From: Symsagittifera roscoffensis
Taxonomy: Eukaryota > Xenacoelomorpha > Acoela > Convolutidae
Direction: 5' to 3'
DNA: 64,000 nt
NCBI RefSeq assembly: GCF_963678635.1
Contig: NC_087063.1
Coordinates: forward strand, 59,900,759-59,964,758
Below are positions 1 through 11,825 of the stretch, piece after piece; the first letter of the stretch is position 1, and each line of letters begins with the position of its first letter. The position numbers were made by a program, and so were the translations under genes. The notes beneath the pieces were generated by a model. That model did not search any database. It was not told the origin of the DNA and saw only the letters and a program-made list of their open reading frames with translations.

Positions 1-629
1 TTCGGGATGCTAGGTTGGGACTACGGGCTGGCAAACCCTTTAGCTTTGCGTTTATGTGCTAACAGTTCAAAAAAAGCTGACAAATCGATCAGGTCATAAG
101 TTTAAGTTCGAGAAGTTAGATAAGTTAGATTCTAAAAATAATGATTTTAAGGCTTCTGGCATTGGTTAAACCTTTTTAAAATTTTTATACCGGCTGAAAA
201 TGTCTAGAAAATCAGGCCATAATAGTCAAAGGACGTCTAATTATTTGCGGGCTTTTGATATTCATTGAACTATTGCTTGTTTTTGGTTCATTTTGGAATT
301 ATTCATTGAAAATATTGGCAAGGCTATTTCATTTTGGTTTGAAACGTTTCATTGAAATCATTTGCAAGGTCATTTCTATTCAAAACTTACGCGAATTAAG
401 TAGCGCAAATTTGTCTGGCTTTAAATGGCAAACATTTCTCTCGTTTAATTCTTTGATGGTTACCGAAATCCCCTTTGAAGTAAGTTTTCTTTTCATTTTG
501 GATTAAAACGGTGTTAAGTCATAGAAATTGTTTTAAAATGTAGCGATGTTATATTGCTAAGGCAACAAAAAGTAGGGAGTGAAATTGTAGGGTGTTAAGT
601 TGTTTAGAGTTAAAAAGGGGGGAAACCGT
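1..629. other. Non-coding stretch, no gene seen
   Basis: No convincing coding region or RNA gene is visible. The DNA is AT-rich with short open frames only. The frame at 255-506 is hydrophobic and low in complexity, with no recognisable domain and no splice-site context, so I do not call it a gene. The stretch could be intron of the + strand gene whose later exons lie at 1487-1618 and 2249-2389, but the sequence does not prove it. Confidence 0.5.
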
Positions 630-786
630 TTTGACAACAAACGTTTTGTCATGTGTTTGACAAGCGTTTGAACATGTGTTGTGACAAGCGTTTTGACATG
701 CATTTTTTGACATGCGTCTTCACATTTGTTTTGACGTGCGTTTTGACAAACGTTTTGACATGCGTTTTGACATGTGTTCTGACAGG
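630..786. repeat. Minisatellite array 1, 12-bp unit TTTTGACATGYG
   Basis: Degenerate head-to-tail copies of a unit of about 12 bases, TTTTGACATGYG, alternating ATG and GTG variants. All long open frames here, on both strands, are products of the repeat. A second array of the same unit in the same orientation lies at 1150-1455. The spacer ends next to the two arrays are inverted copies of each other. Confidence 0.85.
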
Positions 787-1149
787 TGGAATCCCTCATG
801 CGAGAAGGACCAAATGCGCGAAAAAACAAATCAACCAATCAGATTTCAGTAATCTAAAAATTGGAAAGAAAGTCATCATTTCCAGGGACTGGAGTATTGA
901 TATTGGCCGAATATAAAAACGGCAGATATATGCAAAATTTTCAAATTGTCATTGACCGCCGGAGAATTGGGACAAATTTTCAAGGGTTTCGTAATGAAAG
1001 AAGCAAAATATTGCTTCATTTAATTCATTTTAACTGAATGGCAACTGTTTCTTTTTAAAAATTGACTTTCGGCTAATTTTGACTTCAATCCTTGGCCCAC
1101 AAGTTTTTTCGCCCATTCGGTCCTTCGCGCATGAGAAAAGCCCCCGTTC
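787..1149. repeat. Spacer with inverted ends between two minisatellite arrays
   Basis: The left end (about 790-830, containing CTCATGCGAGAAGGACCAAA) and the right end (about 1103-1150, containing TTCGGTCCTTCGCGCATGAG) are inverted copies of one another with a few mismatches. The arrays outside them run in the same direction. This looks like a small non-autonomous element with its own minisatellite, or a unit that was inverted by recombination. A CCAATCAG sequence occurs at about 835. Confidence 0.5.
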
Positions 1150-1455
1150 TGACATGTGTTTGACATGTGAATTATAATATGCGTTTTCAGATGTGATTTG
1201 ACATGTGTTTTGACATGTGTTTTGACGTGCGTTTTGACATGTGCTTTGACGTGCGTGTTGACATGTGTTTTGACATGCGTTTTAACATGCGCTTTGACAT
1301 GCGTTTTGAAATGTGTTTTGATGTGCGCTTTGACAACCATTTTGATATGCGTTTTGACATGCGTTCGACATGCGTTTTTTGACATGCGTTTTTTGACATG
1401 TGTTTTGACGTGCATTTTAACAAGCGTTTTGCCATGTGTTTTGACATGCGTTGGA
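1150..1455. repeat. Minisatellite array 2, 12-bp unit TTTTGACATGYG
   Basis: About 25 degenerate copies of the same 12-base unit as at 630-786. The array stops about 30 bases before the splice acceptor of the exon at 1487. The ORFs of 131-147 aa over it are rich in VKTH or LTCV and come from the repeat; they are not genes. Confidence 0.85.
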
Positions 1456-1486
1456 CTGTTGTGGATCTGCTCTGATAATTGTACAG

Positions 1487-1618
1487 GTGAGGGCTGGCAA
1501 ATGGAAGGACACGGAAGACTTTGTAGCTGGAAACCAAGGCTGCCCTTTTCTTATCTTCAACGACTTCGTCAAGGCCAGCGAACAAAACAAGGGACGCAAT
1601 GCCAAGGCTGAGATGGGG
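1487..1618 (+). CDS. Internal exon of an unrecognised gene
   Basis: A 132-base open stretch (44 codons) encodes a balanced-looking peptide beginning VRAGKWKDTEDFVAGN and ending GRNAKAEMG. It is preceded by an acceptor-like TTGTACAG (1479-1486) and followed by a donor-like GTAAAA (1619-1624). Both boundaries are in phase 0, the same phase as the terminal exon at 2249. I do not recognise the family. Composition is much more protein-like than the surrounding frames. Upstream exons must lie before position 1 or be hidden by the minisatellite. It could be spurious; the main support is matched phase and splice sites. Confidence 0.45.
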
Positions 1619-2248
1619 GTAAAACACCATACTTTCATTGATTTACAAATCATTAGAATTTTCCGTTGGCTATCTTTTTCACCTTTTAAAGGTAATTGAT
1701 TTTCTATTTTCTGCGTTTTTTTAATATCCTGAAGGCTTCAATAAAGACAAGATATGAATAGTTATCATAATCTTCTTTTTAAAGAAAAAATGTTCAATTT
1801 GAATGCTCTCTTTTTTTCTTGTAAAAAACCGGGACTTTAAAACCATTGAGCACCAAAGGCTGTTTTCTTTTGTTTAGCACCTAAAAATATCAAATTATTA
1901 TATTCAAATCATAATAATAATTATTAAAAATTGTTTTAGATTGCTGTTAAACTCGTAGAAAATCATTATTCTTCGAAAAAGAGGAAAGTAATATTCATAA
2001 TATAATCATCGAGTCTGTGAATCTGAATCAGCCATCAATGCTGAATTTGGAACGTTCTATTCATATACATGTCGCTGTCAGTAGTTTTTCATACTTCTGG
2101 TTTTCGCGTTTGATTGATTTTCTGTGACAAATTTCGGTCAGCCTAGCAAACTGCACTTTTCACCATGCATGCGTGTTAGCTTGAAATGTGTAGAATGTAT
2201 AAATTGGTTATTTCAAACGTAGTCATCTATCTATGCAAGTTTTTGCAG

Positions 2249-2389
2249 TTTACAAAGGAAGATTGCGGTTCTGAGGTCATAAATATGCCGAACTCAATCC
2301 CCAGCAAAACCACCACTGTAGCTGGCAGAACCACGAAGCCACAGAGATCTACAGCTAGCACAAAACCGACGCCCCCAGCTGGAAAATAA
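2249..2389 (+). CDS. Terminal exon of the same unrecognised gene
   Basis: The acceptor CTATGCAAGTTTTTGCAG ends at 2248. The frame then reads 46 residues starting FTKEDCGSEVINMPNS and ends in TAA at 2387-2389. The last 30 residues are rich in Thr, Pro, Lys and Ser (a TTKPQRSTASTKPTPPAGK tail), typical of a disordered basic C-terminus. The exon starts in phase 0, matching the donor at 1619, so the two could be spliced directly across a 630-base intron. No domain is recognisable. AATAAA-like signals occur at the stop codon and near 2801. Confidence 0.45.
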   Translation, partial: FTKEDCGSEVINMPNSIPSKTTTVAGRTTKPQRSTASTKPTPPAGK

Positions 2390-2839
2390 ATCGTGTCTTC
2401 TCGTCAGGAAAACAGCAGCATTGCAACGCATTACAACGCACGAAAAAAAGAACAGAATTTGGATACTATTTGTACCCTGAAAGTCTGACTTATACCAATC
2501 AAAAATGATTTTACCGTGTCGAAAAACAATCGCAGTGCAATGAAAGCTCAAGAATTCGAAATGTTATGATAAATCCCAAAAATCTTTTGCTAAACGTTAT
2601 ACGTTTTTGAAATATCAGACATTTGAAGATTCCCCCGTTATTCCCCAAAAAGAAAATTGACTACCTTGACAAAAAACGCAGTTATTTAAATGAGAACGAT
2701 TAAAAATCAGCTGGAAAAAATCATTCAACATGCCCGCAACCCAATGATTAGCAATAAACTTAAATAATTTTTTCACTGTAATAATCAGCTACGATGATTT
2801 TAAATAAAATGATAAATCTTGCATTTTGGAAGTGAGTAG

Positions 2840-3176
2840 TGAGTTATATCCTTTTGGTTATAACTCATAGAGTAATTTCAGATAAGGTACACCGTCTGCT
2901 AGTCACGCTATTTTATTTTCGGCCGGATAGATTCGTGCAACTTCTTAGTCTAATACCGATCTTAATCTTACTCATATATCTCCTAGTCTCAATAGATCTA
3001 GTGTACACCGGTTTGCGCGAGTTAGTTCCAGATTGAGAACAACTGTATTCTAAGTTTAATTCAAATTGCTCTGGTGTTGAAACTACAAGTAGTTTCAACA
3101 CTTACAAATAAGTGGGTGGTTAGTTTGATGGAGTATGATTGGTTAGTATTTAAAATTTTATAGAGATAAAATATCA
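2840..3176 (-). repeat. LTR, 3' LTR in element orientation
   Basis: 337 bp, TG...CA ends, and begins with a 28-base imperfect palindrome built on GAGTTATA/TATAACTC. It differs from the other LTR (8184-8520) by about ten substitutions and no length change. That places the insertion well in the past, though the LTRs remain easily aligned. The short ORF inside both LTRs is not a gene. Confidence 0.85.
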
Positions 3177-5231
3177 TAACAATAACCAATATTCTTTTTT
3201 CTGGTTTGGAAGACGAGATGTTATCACGATAGTTTCGGGAGATCGTATTATGATTTCTGATCGGTTGTGATGAGTGTTGATCTGGTTGATTTTAGAGAAT
3301 AAGAATGGTTTAATCACATTCGAGAGTGTCGTGTAGTTCGACTTTGGATGCAGTGCCTGGTGACTTGGATCTGTACATATACTTGAACATTCTGTACGTA
3401 TACTTGAACATCGAGATGGCCATTGTTCTGTTGCAATGGGTTTCCTTTGCTGCGATGCCAAGTCGTACTTTAAATCCGTTGAGTGTAGTGACTGTAGGCA
3501 GCATATCGGGTTTAGTTTGCCCTTCCGTAGTTGGAGTGTGATTGGGTTGTCAAATTCCTTACTGCTCGTCTTTGGGCTGTATGTAATCTATATACTGCAT
3601 TGTATTTTTTACATATACAAATCTTTGTTAATTTTGTTTTTAGTTATGATCTTGTATTAATTTTTATCGCAAAAGCGTTCTTGCTTAGTTCGGTTAATTT
3701 TAAGAGAATAATTTATCCTGTTCCAAGCTTGTTTTAATCCGGTTTAGGTACCGTGCATTTTTTTCCTAGTCATGCTGTTAGGTTGTGGTTTGTGGTGTTT
3801 AGTAAGCTTGCGTTGGTTAGTTTAGATTATTATATAATTCCTTTCCAACCTGGTTACAGGAAAGTTTGAAATGTGTTAAAACTGGTTAGAGTTGTTATCA
3901 GTGAAAAGTAAAAGTTAAATTCATTATTTTAAACAAGTCTTTGTGGGCGAGCTGTGCGATTGTGGATAGGATTGTGGGCGAGTGAATATTTAAAACTACA
4001 AAGAAGCGTCTTTGAAAAGGTTAATACTGCTTTTTTATTTTTATAGGAAACTTTTATCAATTTACTACTTTGAAAATAACAATTTTACGGTTTTATTTAG
4101 GGGTTGAAATTATCATTTTATTTTCATTTTGAGAATATTTACTGCATATGGGAAAAGAGTTCATATATCAATTTATTGCTGTTTTGGGGGTAAATTTTAC
4201 TGCTTCATTTATAGTAATTGGTTAATTTGAATTTATGATTCTAGAAAAAAGTTTTCTGTTTTCTTTTTTGTAGATGATTGATGATCGTGCCTGTGAAGAC
4301 TAAAGAAAAAGAGAAAACATTTTTTAAGAATGGTTAGTTTGGTTTCGAATTTACTAGATTAATTTATTTAATTCGTACTTACCTTATTCGTCGGGGAAGA
4401 AGTCATGGGGAAAAACGTCGTGGATTATTTTTGATGATGTTATTAGTTTAGTTAGTAAGCGAATGATGTATTTAGTATGGAGAAGTGGCCAAAGCAATTC
4501 GAGTGTGGACGGGTTATTTATTGGTTTTTTGACAACAAGGTTGGGTTTAAGCAATTTTTGGCGAGGGGAAGTTTGGAGGGCTGTTAAGGGACTTCCTAGT
4601 TTAGTTTTTATTTGTTGGATGATCGGGGGTTTTTGAGAGTTGATTGTACTTTAGGCTAAATCATCATGTCCGTTTTGTTCTTTCGGCTAACTTAATAATT
4701 TTACTTGAGGGTATTTCGAGGTCTAAGCTGGGATAATATTGTTGATTTCTGTTCTAGTTGATAGGGGAGGGTCGTAATATTGAGATTTTGTTTATTTCAG
4801 TTGTCAAATTTGAGCGGGTTGCTTATTTTTGACCTGGAGGTCTCAAAGTTATAGTTTGAGATACGCTTGAAGGTGATTGTTTGTCGGCTAAAGAAGTCGT
4901 GTTAAAAAAAGGGTGATGATTCGGAAAGGATCCTTTTGGCTGAAATTGAATTAGTTTGTTCATGTGCTTTCCAGCATGAATTTTGAGAAAAATTTCGGTC
5001 CATGAAAAAATCTTCAAGAGGTGAAAGTGTTAATTAATTTAAAGTGGTTTTTGAAATTCAACTTTCTTTAATATTTTAGATTGCGGGATGAATGTTTTGT
5101 AATCTTTTCGTGGCTGATTACCAAGTCGCGATGATTGTCTATGTGGAGATTTTTCTTTTTGTTTGAGTGATTTTTTTGTTGTCTAATTTTTTTGATATTT
5201 GTTTGGGAAATTCTTTGTCCTTTTTATCTAA

Positions 5232-5519
5232 TTATTTTTGGATGGGATACATATCAGTGCTTTGATTTTTAAGTTGTTCTGGGCTATTTTGAATAAATTT
5301 AAGTCCTGTAAAAGAGTATAATTGAGTAAGTTCTCGAAGGGCGTACTCTTTCGGGTTATAAGGAAAAAGATTGTTTCGATGTTGAACAATTTCTTTTTTG
5401 TTTAAGTCTGTAAGTTTGTATGTTACATCAGTGGGTTTATCAATTTTTTGATACGGTCCTTTTCGGAGTGCTTGTATTTTTTTATAAATTCCTTTTTGTG
5501 TTGTAAAATTTGGATTCAA
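5232..5519 (-). pseudogene. Gypsy integrase C-terminal domain with GPY motif (remnant)
   Basis: A 95-codon frame contains RKGPYQKI, then VTYKLTDLNKKE, then HRNNLFPYNPKE. This spacing is that of the GPY/F module at the C-terminus of many Ty3/gypsy integrases, which follows the catalytic core and ends with a conserved H-x3-L-x-PY segment. The catalytic core that should lie just upstream (higher coordinates on this strand) is missing or unreadable. Only about 250 bases separate this from the zinc-binding remnant near 5765-5812, too few for a full core, so the gene is internally deleted. Confidence 0.65.
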
Positions 5520-5764
5520 AACATGTTCCGATTTTTAAATTTGTAGCTGGGGTAAACCCGGAATTTATTTGGGAATTAATATTTTGTCTTTAAAATAATT
5601 TTTTTTACATTCTGGTAAATTTCGTTGTGTTTTTGTCTCTGTTTAAAAACCATTCGGTGTGTGTACCGGAAGCTAATTTTAAAACTTGTGGATGATGGAA
5701 GTGATCTTCATCGTGGGTATGTAGTGGTAGATTATAACATATTGATTCTTTAGTGGGTTGACAA

Positions 5765-5812
5765 TAACCTTGTGTATTTTTGGCATGCTAAGCAATCCTT
5801 GCAAAATACTAA
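5765..5812 (-). pseudogene. Gypsy integrase zinc-binding remnant
   Basis: On the minus strand the sequence reads FCKDCLACQKYTRL. It matches the C-x2-C half of the HHCC zinc-binding domain that opens retroviral and gypsy integrases. A stop follows within ten codons. It is in the right order and strand relative to the GPY remnant at 5232-5519. Confidence 0.45.
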
Positions 5813-6144
5813 ATAGGTGTCCATATATTCGGTGGAGGTTGCAGTGCGTGTTTATCGGGGCCTAAATAATTGCTACGCTCAAACTCTGTTAGTATAAATG
5901 TTTTTTCACTTTGCCTTTTCTTTGTTTTTCATTATATTGAAATATTAAAAAACTTTTCCCTAGCGCAATTTAAAATATATTTATCTTATTTTTTATCCTA
6001 ATCATAGCCAACAATCATTTCTAGGGCCCAATTTTATTAAAATGTTGATTTTTTAACCCTAGTTCTGAAAAAATTGGAAAAATATGCCCAAATTCTTTGT
6101 TTTTTGGTGGATTTCAGAGGTTTCGGTTGGGACGCGAATTTTTC

Positions 6145-6637
6145 TCATGTTGGTCTTCCTGGGCTGCTTTTATTAATTAATCTGGGTCTTATAGGGTATA
6201 TCTTGCGCCTGGCAAAATAAGTATTCACGATTTTTTGAAAAAGTTGAAAATTTTGACCTACAATTTCCATTAAAAATTGTGCCAATTTTGGCCTGTTTTT
6301 TTTGACGTTTTTTCGTGCAATTTGTGTCTTAAACTTTTTCTTTGTGCTCAAAATGGTGTCTAGCATTTACGGACAACCATTTGCGGAGTGTTTGTATTTT
6401 GTTTTGTGTCACCTCTATATTCAGTTTTTTATTACTTGCGTTTCTTCGTTTTGAAAAACGTTTCATAATAATTTGTTTTTGTTTGTTAATTATTTTTTTC
6501 TTAGTTTTTGTCTTTTTTTTCCTTATGTATTCTATTGTTTGTCTGTGTGTTGTGATTACGAGATCGTATTTTTCATCGTTAATTAAACAATTGTGTGCTA
6601 TGATTGTTTGTTTGTTTCCTAAATTGTCTCTTGACAT
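6145..6637 (-). pseudogene. Unrecognised ORF fragments inside the LTR element
   Basis: Two overlapping minus-strand frames (6329-6637, 102 aa, and 6145-6366, 73 aa) are Lys/Asn-rich, with a strongly basic stretch (RKKKTKTKKK). Their position upstream of the integrase remnants in element orientation fits gag or pol debris. I see no aspartic protease, zinc knuckle or RT motif in them. They may simply be AT-rich noise. Confidence 0.25.
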
Positions 6638-7146
6638 ATGGTTTAGGATGATGGATGCAATATTTGGGTTAATGATTTCTAATGTCTTAAACTGTTAGTT
6701 CTTACAGTTTTTTGTGATTAGCTTAAATTGGGTCGTGTTTTTAAGTTGGAGAGAAAAGCGTATATCGATTCCTGAGAATGACTTTTACTTTCTCGTGACT
6801 AATTCTAAGCTAAGATAGACCTACCTAATCTTATTTAGGGGTTGTGATTTGTGATCAAGGGTTGGAGAATAGTAAATCGATCCACAAGGTTCAATTAGAA
6901 TGCAATTAGTTCGTTAGATACTATTTTATGTCTAATTAAGTATAAGTACTATCCTGGGTCAGTTAAGAGGGGGGATCAAGTGAAGGATGAGTAACCGAAG
7001 TTCTTCACTGTTTATCCTAATTAGAATGGTTAGTTCTTGAAAAATTTCTGTTAATTCTGGGTCTATGATAAGGGTTGGGTAGTAAATCGACGTTTGAGGT
7101 CGTTAGACACTGATTAAATTGGGAGGGGGAGAACAAAATTGTTCTA

Positions 7147-7590
7147 TTTGATCCAAGGATAAGCCTTGATGATCAGAAATTTTGATTTAGTTTATTTAAT
7201 TTAAAGATCCAAGAAAAGCCTTGGTGATCAGAATATTTAGATAAAGTTAATTTATTTTAAGTTAAATGAAATTAATTTAAAGATCCAAGGGAAGCCTTGA
7301 TGATGAGAACATTTACATAAAGTTAATTTGTTTTAAGTTAAGTGAAATTAATTTAAAGATCCAAGGGAAGCCTTGATGATGAGAATATTTAGATAAAGTT
7401 ATTTTATTTTAAGTCAAGTGAAATTAATTTGAGGATCCAAGGAAAGCCTTGATGATCAGAATAGTTAGATAAAGTTATTTTGTTTTAAGTTAAGTGAAAT
7501 AAATTTAAAGATCCAAGGGAAGCCTTGATGATCTGTTATTTTAAATGAAATTAATTTAAGTGAAAACAAGGATAAGCCTTGTTAACTTTT
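7147..7590. repeat. 76-bp tandem repeat, about six copies
   Basis: Copies of GATCCAAGGGAAGCCTTGATGATSAGAA recur near 7148, 7205, 7283, 7356, 7433 and 7509. The last four spacings are 75-77 bases and the first is shorter. The spacer between cores is AT-rich (TTTTAAGTTAAGTGAAATTAATTTA). The array lies in the 5' untranslated/gag end of the minus-strand LTR element. Confidence 0.8.
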
Positions 7591-8183
7591 AGGTAAAGGT
7601 TTAAATGAAGAAAAGGTTAATTGTTTAGTTTTGATGATGTTAATGTTTTGAGGTTTGCTGTTATATTTTAGGTGATGAAGATGGGATGAAAGGATGACTT
7701 ATATATACTAACAATTATGCTTTTTACTAACTAATTTTTGTATTGTAAATTCAATAAATATTTTTTCCAAGATGTTTTTAATAGTCGAGATTTTTAAGGA
7801 GAACGACTAGAGTTGTTTATATCAATTGATATTGAATAGTTATTAGGTTTAGCGCCGTGAAAGTTTATTGAAGATGTTTCTTCAAAATTTTATGTCAGTA
7901 AATGAAAATTTAAATTTACTGCTGGAAGTATTCTAAATATAAAAGTTTGATCTCGTTTTTGTCGTACAATCATGAAATCGATTGGTAGATTTCTTCGTAG
8001 TCGTATGTTGTCTCTTGTCCGAGATCTTCTTCCAATACCGGGTAGTTCTCGTATTGTTCGGAAAATTGGCTCTGATCTATTGAGTCGTGGAGATGTTTTA
8101 AATGTTGTATTTGTCTAACTCTAATCTATTTTTTCTAAATCCAGGTTAGTTAAGGTCTGTTTGAGACTTTTGGTCGCACCAGA

Positions 8184-8520
8184 TGAGTTATATCCTTTTG
8201 GTTATAACTCATAGAGTAATTTCAGATAAGGTACACCGTCTGCTCGTCACGCTATTTTATTTTCGGCCGGATAGATTCGTTCAACTTCGTAGCCTAATAC
8301 CGATCTTATTCTTACTCTTATATCTCCTAGTCTCAATAGATCTAGTGTACACCGGTTTGCGCGAGTTAGTTCCAGAATGAGAACAACTGTATTCTAAGTT
8401 TAATTCAAATTGCTCTGGTGTTGAAACTACAAGTAGTTTCAACACTTACAAATAAGTGGGTTGTTAGTTTGATGGAGTATGATTGGTTAGTATTTAATAT
8501 TTTATAGAGATAAAATATCA
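8184..8520 (-). repeat. LTR, 5' LTR in element orientation
   Basis: 337 bp, TG...CA ends, the partner of 2840-3176. The candidate primer-binding site lies two bases inside (8172-8181). Flanking bases after 8520 (TGATA) do not match those before 2840 (AGTAG), so no target duplication is visible. Confidence 0.85.
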
Positions 8521-9460
8521 TGATAAAAACCAATGATAAATACTAGTTTAGATCTGGTTCCAGTAGACATGTATTGTTCAAAGACAGCTTGTTCATTTTT
8601 CTTTCCACTTTTTTCCGGTGAAATTCATGTGAAAATGAAAACTATGAAAATCAGAAATTTAGAATAAACCGACCAAAAACAGCTATTAACAAGAATAGCC
8701 AATTTCTGTGCAATTAGCACATAATTTTCCTACCATGTTCTTGAAAAACTACAAAAAATGTTTTCAGTATGCGGTGTGATGAAAGGATCTCAATGAAAGC
8801 TCTGAGTTTTTGTGAAGTTTTTTCCTGAAGTTTTTCATTCCCAAAATGGCGCTTAAAGGTCGAAGTTGATTTTACTGGAGTAAAATTTGAATTTTCAAGT
8901 CTTAAATAGAAACTTCTTCACGGCTTATCCTTCTAAAAATTGCCTGCTCGCTCTCTTTACTCGCTCTAAATTGAGCTAAAACTCAAAACATAGACCTCAA
9001 AACTTAAATTGAACTAAAACACCAACCAGTTTTTTCGACACTGGGACCTTTTTTTGTAAAATTTTAAAATTGATCGAAACATGACTAAAAATATTTTATT
9101 GTGATGTATCACGCGGCCCATTTCGATGAATATTTGTTGTATCTGATTTTGGAAAACAAAAAAAACTAAAACACATCCGAATACAAAGTTCAGCCCCATT
9201 TTCAATAGATAAAACAAAAATCAAGCATTTCAAATATCTACGCTGTTGAAAGGATCTAATAGAAAAACTTTTCAATTGCAATTAATTGAATCTTAAAGTT
9301 TCAAAATTTTATTTCAATTTCGATAAAAACTGCTCATATATTTTTCTAAATAAAATCGCAATTTGAGCAAACAGTCGTCGGGGAATTAAAACTGTGTGTG
9401 TGTGGGGGGGGGGGGGGGGGGGGGGGCTGGAAGGTATAGATGAAGTGGAGGTGGTAGGGT
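8521..9460. other. Non-coding AT-rich stretch with a poly-G run
   Basis: No gene seen. A (TG)n stretch runs into a 23-base poly-G run at 9404-9426. Short ORFs on the minus strand (9014-9281) are low-complexity shadows. Confidence 0.5.
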
Positions 9461-9462
9461 AA

Positions 9463-9620
9463 GTGGTGGGGGCGCGTCCAAGACAGCCAGAGACAATTCG
9501 GCCAATTTTAGTGGCCGTCGCAGTCGCCGCAACGTGTTGCGAGCTTGCCAACAGAGGGAAGGACTCTATCCGAAATTTTGAGTCGGTCTTCACGGCTACG
9601 TTAAACCGAGAAATTACTCC
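9463..9620 (+). repeat. Dispersed repeat with TCCELANRG peptide, copy 1
   Basis: A block of about 100 bases around AACGTGTTGCGAGCTTGCC (from 9531) reappears inverted and diverged at about 15400-15493. In the matching frame both copies read TCCELANRG followed by D-S and a short similar tail. The shared peptide suggests a repeat derived from coding DNA, or a low-divergence transposon. I do not recognise the parent. Confidence 0.5.
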
Positions 9621-9654
9621 AACTCCAATTTTTTGGTCGAAACTAGCGTATTGA

Positions 9655-11825
9655 GAACCTGTTGAATTGTCTCTGGCTGAATTGTCTGCGCCGGTAGGGG
9701 TACAGGAGGAGGGGGAGGTAAAATTGGATGAACATGTTCGTTCGGGTTATGATTTTGCAGAACGCTGGTTTTATAACATTTAAGTGTCTGCAGATATTTG
9801 ACGCTTGCAATTAGCAAGCTATATTAAATTGGAATGTAGACTTCTTTCTCGTGTTAACAACTAAATTAACAAAATCAGCTGAATTATTTATAGAAGTTCA
9901 AACTCAATTAGTACTGATCATGAATTTCAATTTTCTGCTTGGCATGTTTGCTTGGAGTTCCTATTTGATAAAAACAGGCATTATGAAAAGGAATGTGATA
10001 GTGTTTTTTATTTTGTTTTGAGACGCTTCCATTTTTTAGTTTTTTTTGCAAAAAAAATTGTCTACTGATTTTCGAAAAGAATTGGAAAGAACTATTACAC
10101 CTTTATGTGCCTGCATGCTGCCCTGATCTCTTTTTGCTTCACCCCCTTGTCTACAGTCTTCGAAAATTGATATATCAAGTCTGAGATTTTGCTTTCATCG
10201 TATAGAAAAGATATGAAAAGTTTCCCTCAATGAGCAGATACGCCCAGTTTGTTCTTTTTTCCAATAAATTATGGCCGAATAGGCAAATTTATGATTTATG
10301 AATTTTATGAACTTCGCCAAAATGTTATGAAACTTACCAAAAAAATCCTCCGGTATCTGTGATTTTAGATAATCCAAAGAACGATTTGTGAGAAGCTTTT
10401 TTGCATACGCGACTACGCCCTATTTTTTGACACAAAAAATTTTGGCCCTCGGAAAAGTCAAAAATTGGTTTTCTACCGTTTCTTGAAACTTGAATTCTAT
10501 TGAGAACTACCCTGCTAAACCTGGGTTTTCGGGTTCAACCAAAATAACAGGTTGAGTGTATTTTTTCTGCGAAAGCGGCTACGCGCAAATTTTTGAAAAA
10601 ACTCTCCGAATCTTTGAAATGTCAACTTTATAATTTGTTGGCCGTTTTACGTTCTTCTCTCAATAAGTATCCTGCTAAATCTGATATCATAGGGGTTTAT
10701 TCAACACAGCAGATGGTTGAAGATTTACTTTTATAATTTGCTAAGTTCATTTTTAAGGAAAAAATATGGCCTTCAATCAAGTGAAAGTTTTGAAACTATG
10801 ACCGTTTTTGGAAGTTTTTCCTACCGTACTCAAAAAATACCGTGCCGTTCTCAGGTTGTGCGTTTAATCGAAAAACTTGAATTTAAGATATTTGTCCTCT
10901 TTACCGGCCACGACCTGTTTTTAGCAAAAAATTACAGATTTCGGAAAGTCAAGCATTTGAACTTTGCCATTTTTCTAGAAGCTTTTTGAATTTTCTTAAA
11001 ATGCACCCTATCAAATCTGAAATGAAATGCTCAATCGAACGAAGTTGTTGCACAAAATTTTTCCTGCAGAAACGGTCACTTCTTAGTTTTTTATTAGAGA
11101 AATGTTATGCAAAAACCAAAAGTCTCAAAAGTGTTCGGTTCTCAATTAAGAAGAGAAACAGCTAAGGTTTTGCTTAAAGTTCAATTTTTAAAATTACTTA
11201 TGTAGTCCAGCATCAGTATAACCAATTCAAAAAATATCAAAGGCGTACCTCTAGCTTTAGTTGGGTCCTGAGTGTTCTTCATAGAGCCATCTGAAAATTT
11301 TGATTCACTTAGTTTTTAAAATTTTTCATTTTGCTTCGACTTATGCTTTTTTATGGTTGCGTTGTATCGCAAGCGGCGCGAAACTCCGTTTGGTCTTTGT
11401 GTACAAAATGTAATTTCCAAAGTTCTTATCCAAATTTTTCAACAGTTTGTTTAGCTGTAAACAATTTTTTACAGAAAAAAACAAAGATTTTCATGGATTT
11501 TAAAATAATGAAAATAATTGTTTGTAATCCCCTAAAACTGGTTGCATGGTTGAAAAAAATCGATTACATAGGTAAAGTTTTTTGCAAATATGATCCATTA
11601 CAATTGATTATTTCCCATAAAAATCCACTGCCGTTAATTAAAGGATGAAACCGGAATAGAAAAATTTTAAGTGTTTTTGGTCATTCAAATGGGGCTCCTC
11701 AAAGTGGTGTTTTGAATGCAGAAGAATCATCGTACATATCACAATGCTCATTATACAGCTATAGATCTTCATTGAGTGCATTTTGCTCTTGGTGAAAAAT
11801 CGTCAAAAAATTCATAACTCTGTCT
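9655..11825. other. Non-coding AT-rich stretch
   Basis: I see no coding exon, RNA gene or transposon end. The open frames at 10717-10989 and 11331-11648 are rich in Phe, Leu and Lys as expected from AT-rich DNA. They lack domains, splice context or relatives elsewhere in the window. Confidence 0.45.

Larger units (their letters stand above)
2840..8520 (-). mobile_element. Decayed Ty3/gypsy-like LTR retrotransposon
   Basis: Two near-identical 337-bp direct repeats (2840-3176 and 8184-8520), each starting TG and ending CA, bracket a 5.0-kb interior. Orientation is minus: just inside the right LTR, after two bases, lies GGTCGCACCA (8172-8181). Its complement TGGTGCGACC is a plausible primer-binding site for a tRNA ending in CCA. 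A purine-rich AGAAAAAAGAA on the minus strand near 3187-3200 fits a polypurine tract. Inside are integrase remnants: a zinc-binding end near 5765-5812 and a GPY-type C-terminus at 5232-5519. No reverse transcriptase is left that I can read. No matching 5-bp target duplication was found at the two ends. Confidence 0.8.

Noticed and set aside
630-1455. CRISPR-like array
   Set aside because: Units are contiguous and degenerate with no unique spacers, and the DNA is eukaryotic.
1020-1630. Overlapping ORFs of 131-147 aa over the minisatellite
   Set aside because: They repeat VKTH, ACQN or LTCV every four residues on both strands, as expected from a 12-bp repeat without stops.
2839-3036. 65-aa ORF repeated at 8183-8380
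   Set aside because: Lies wholly inside the LTRs; it is duplicated because the LTR is, and has no protein features.
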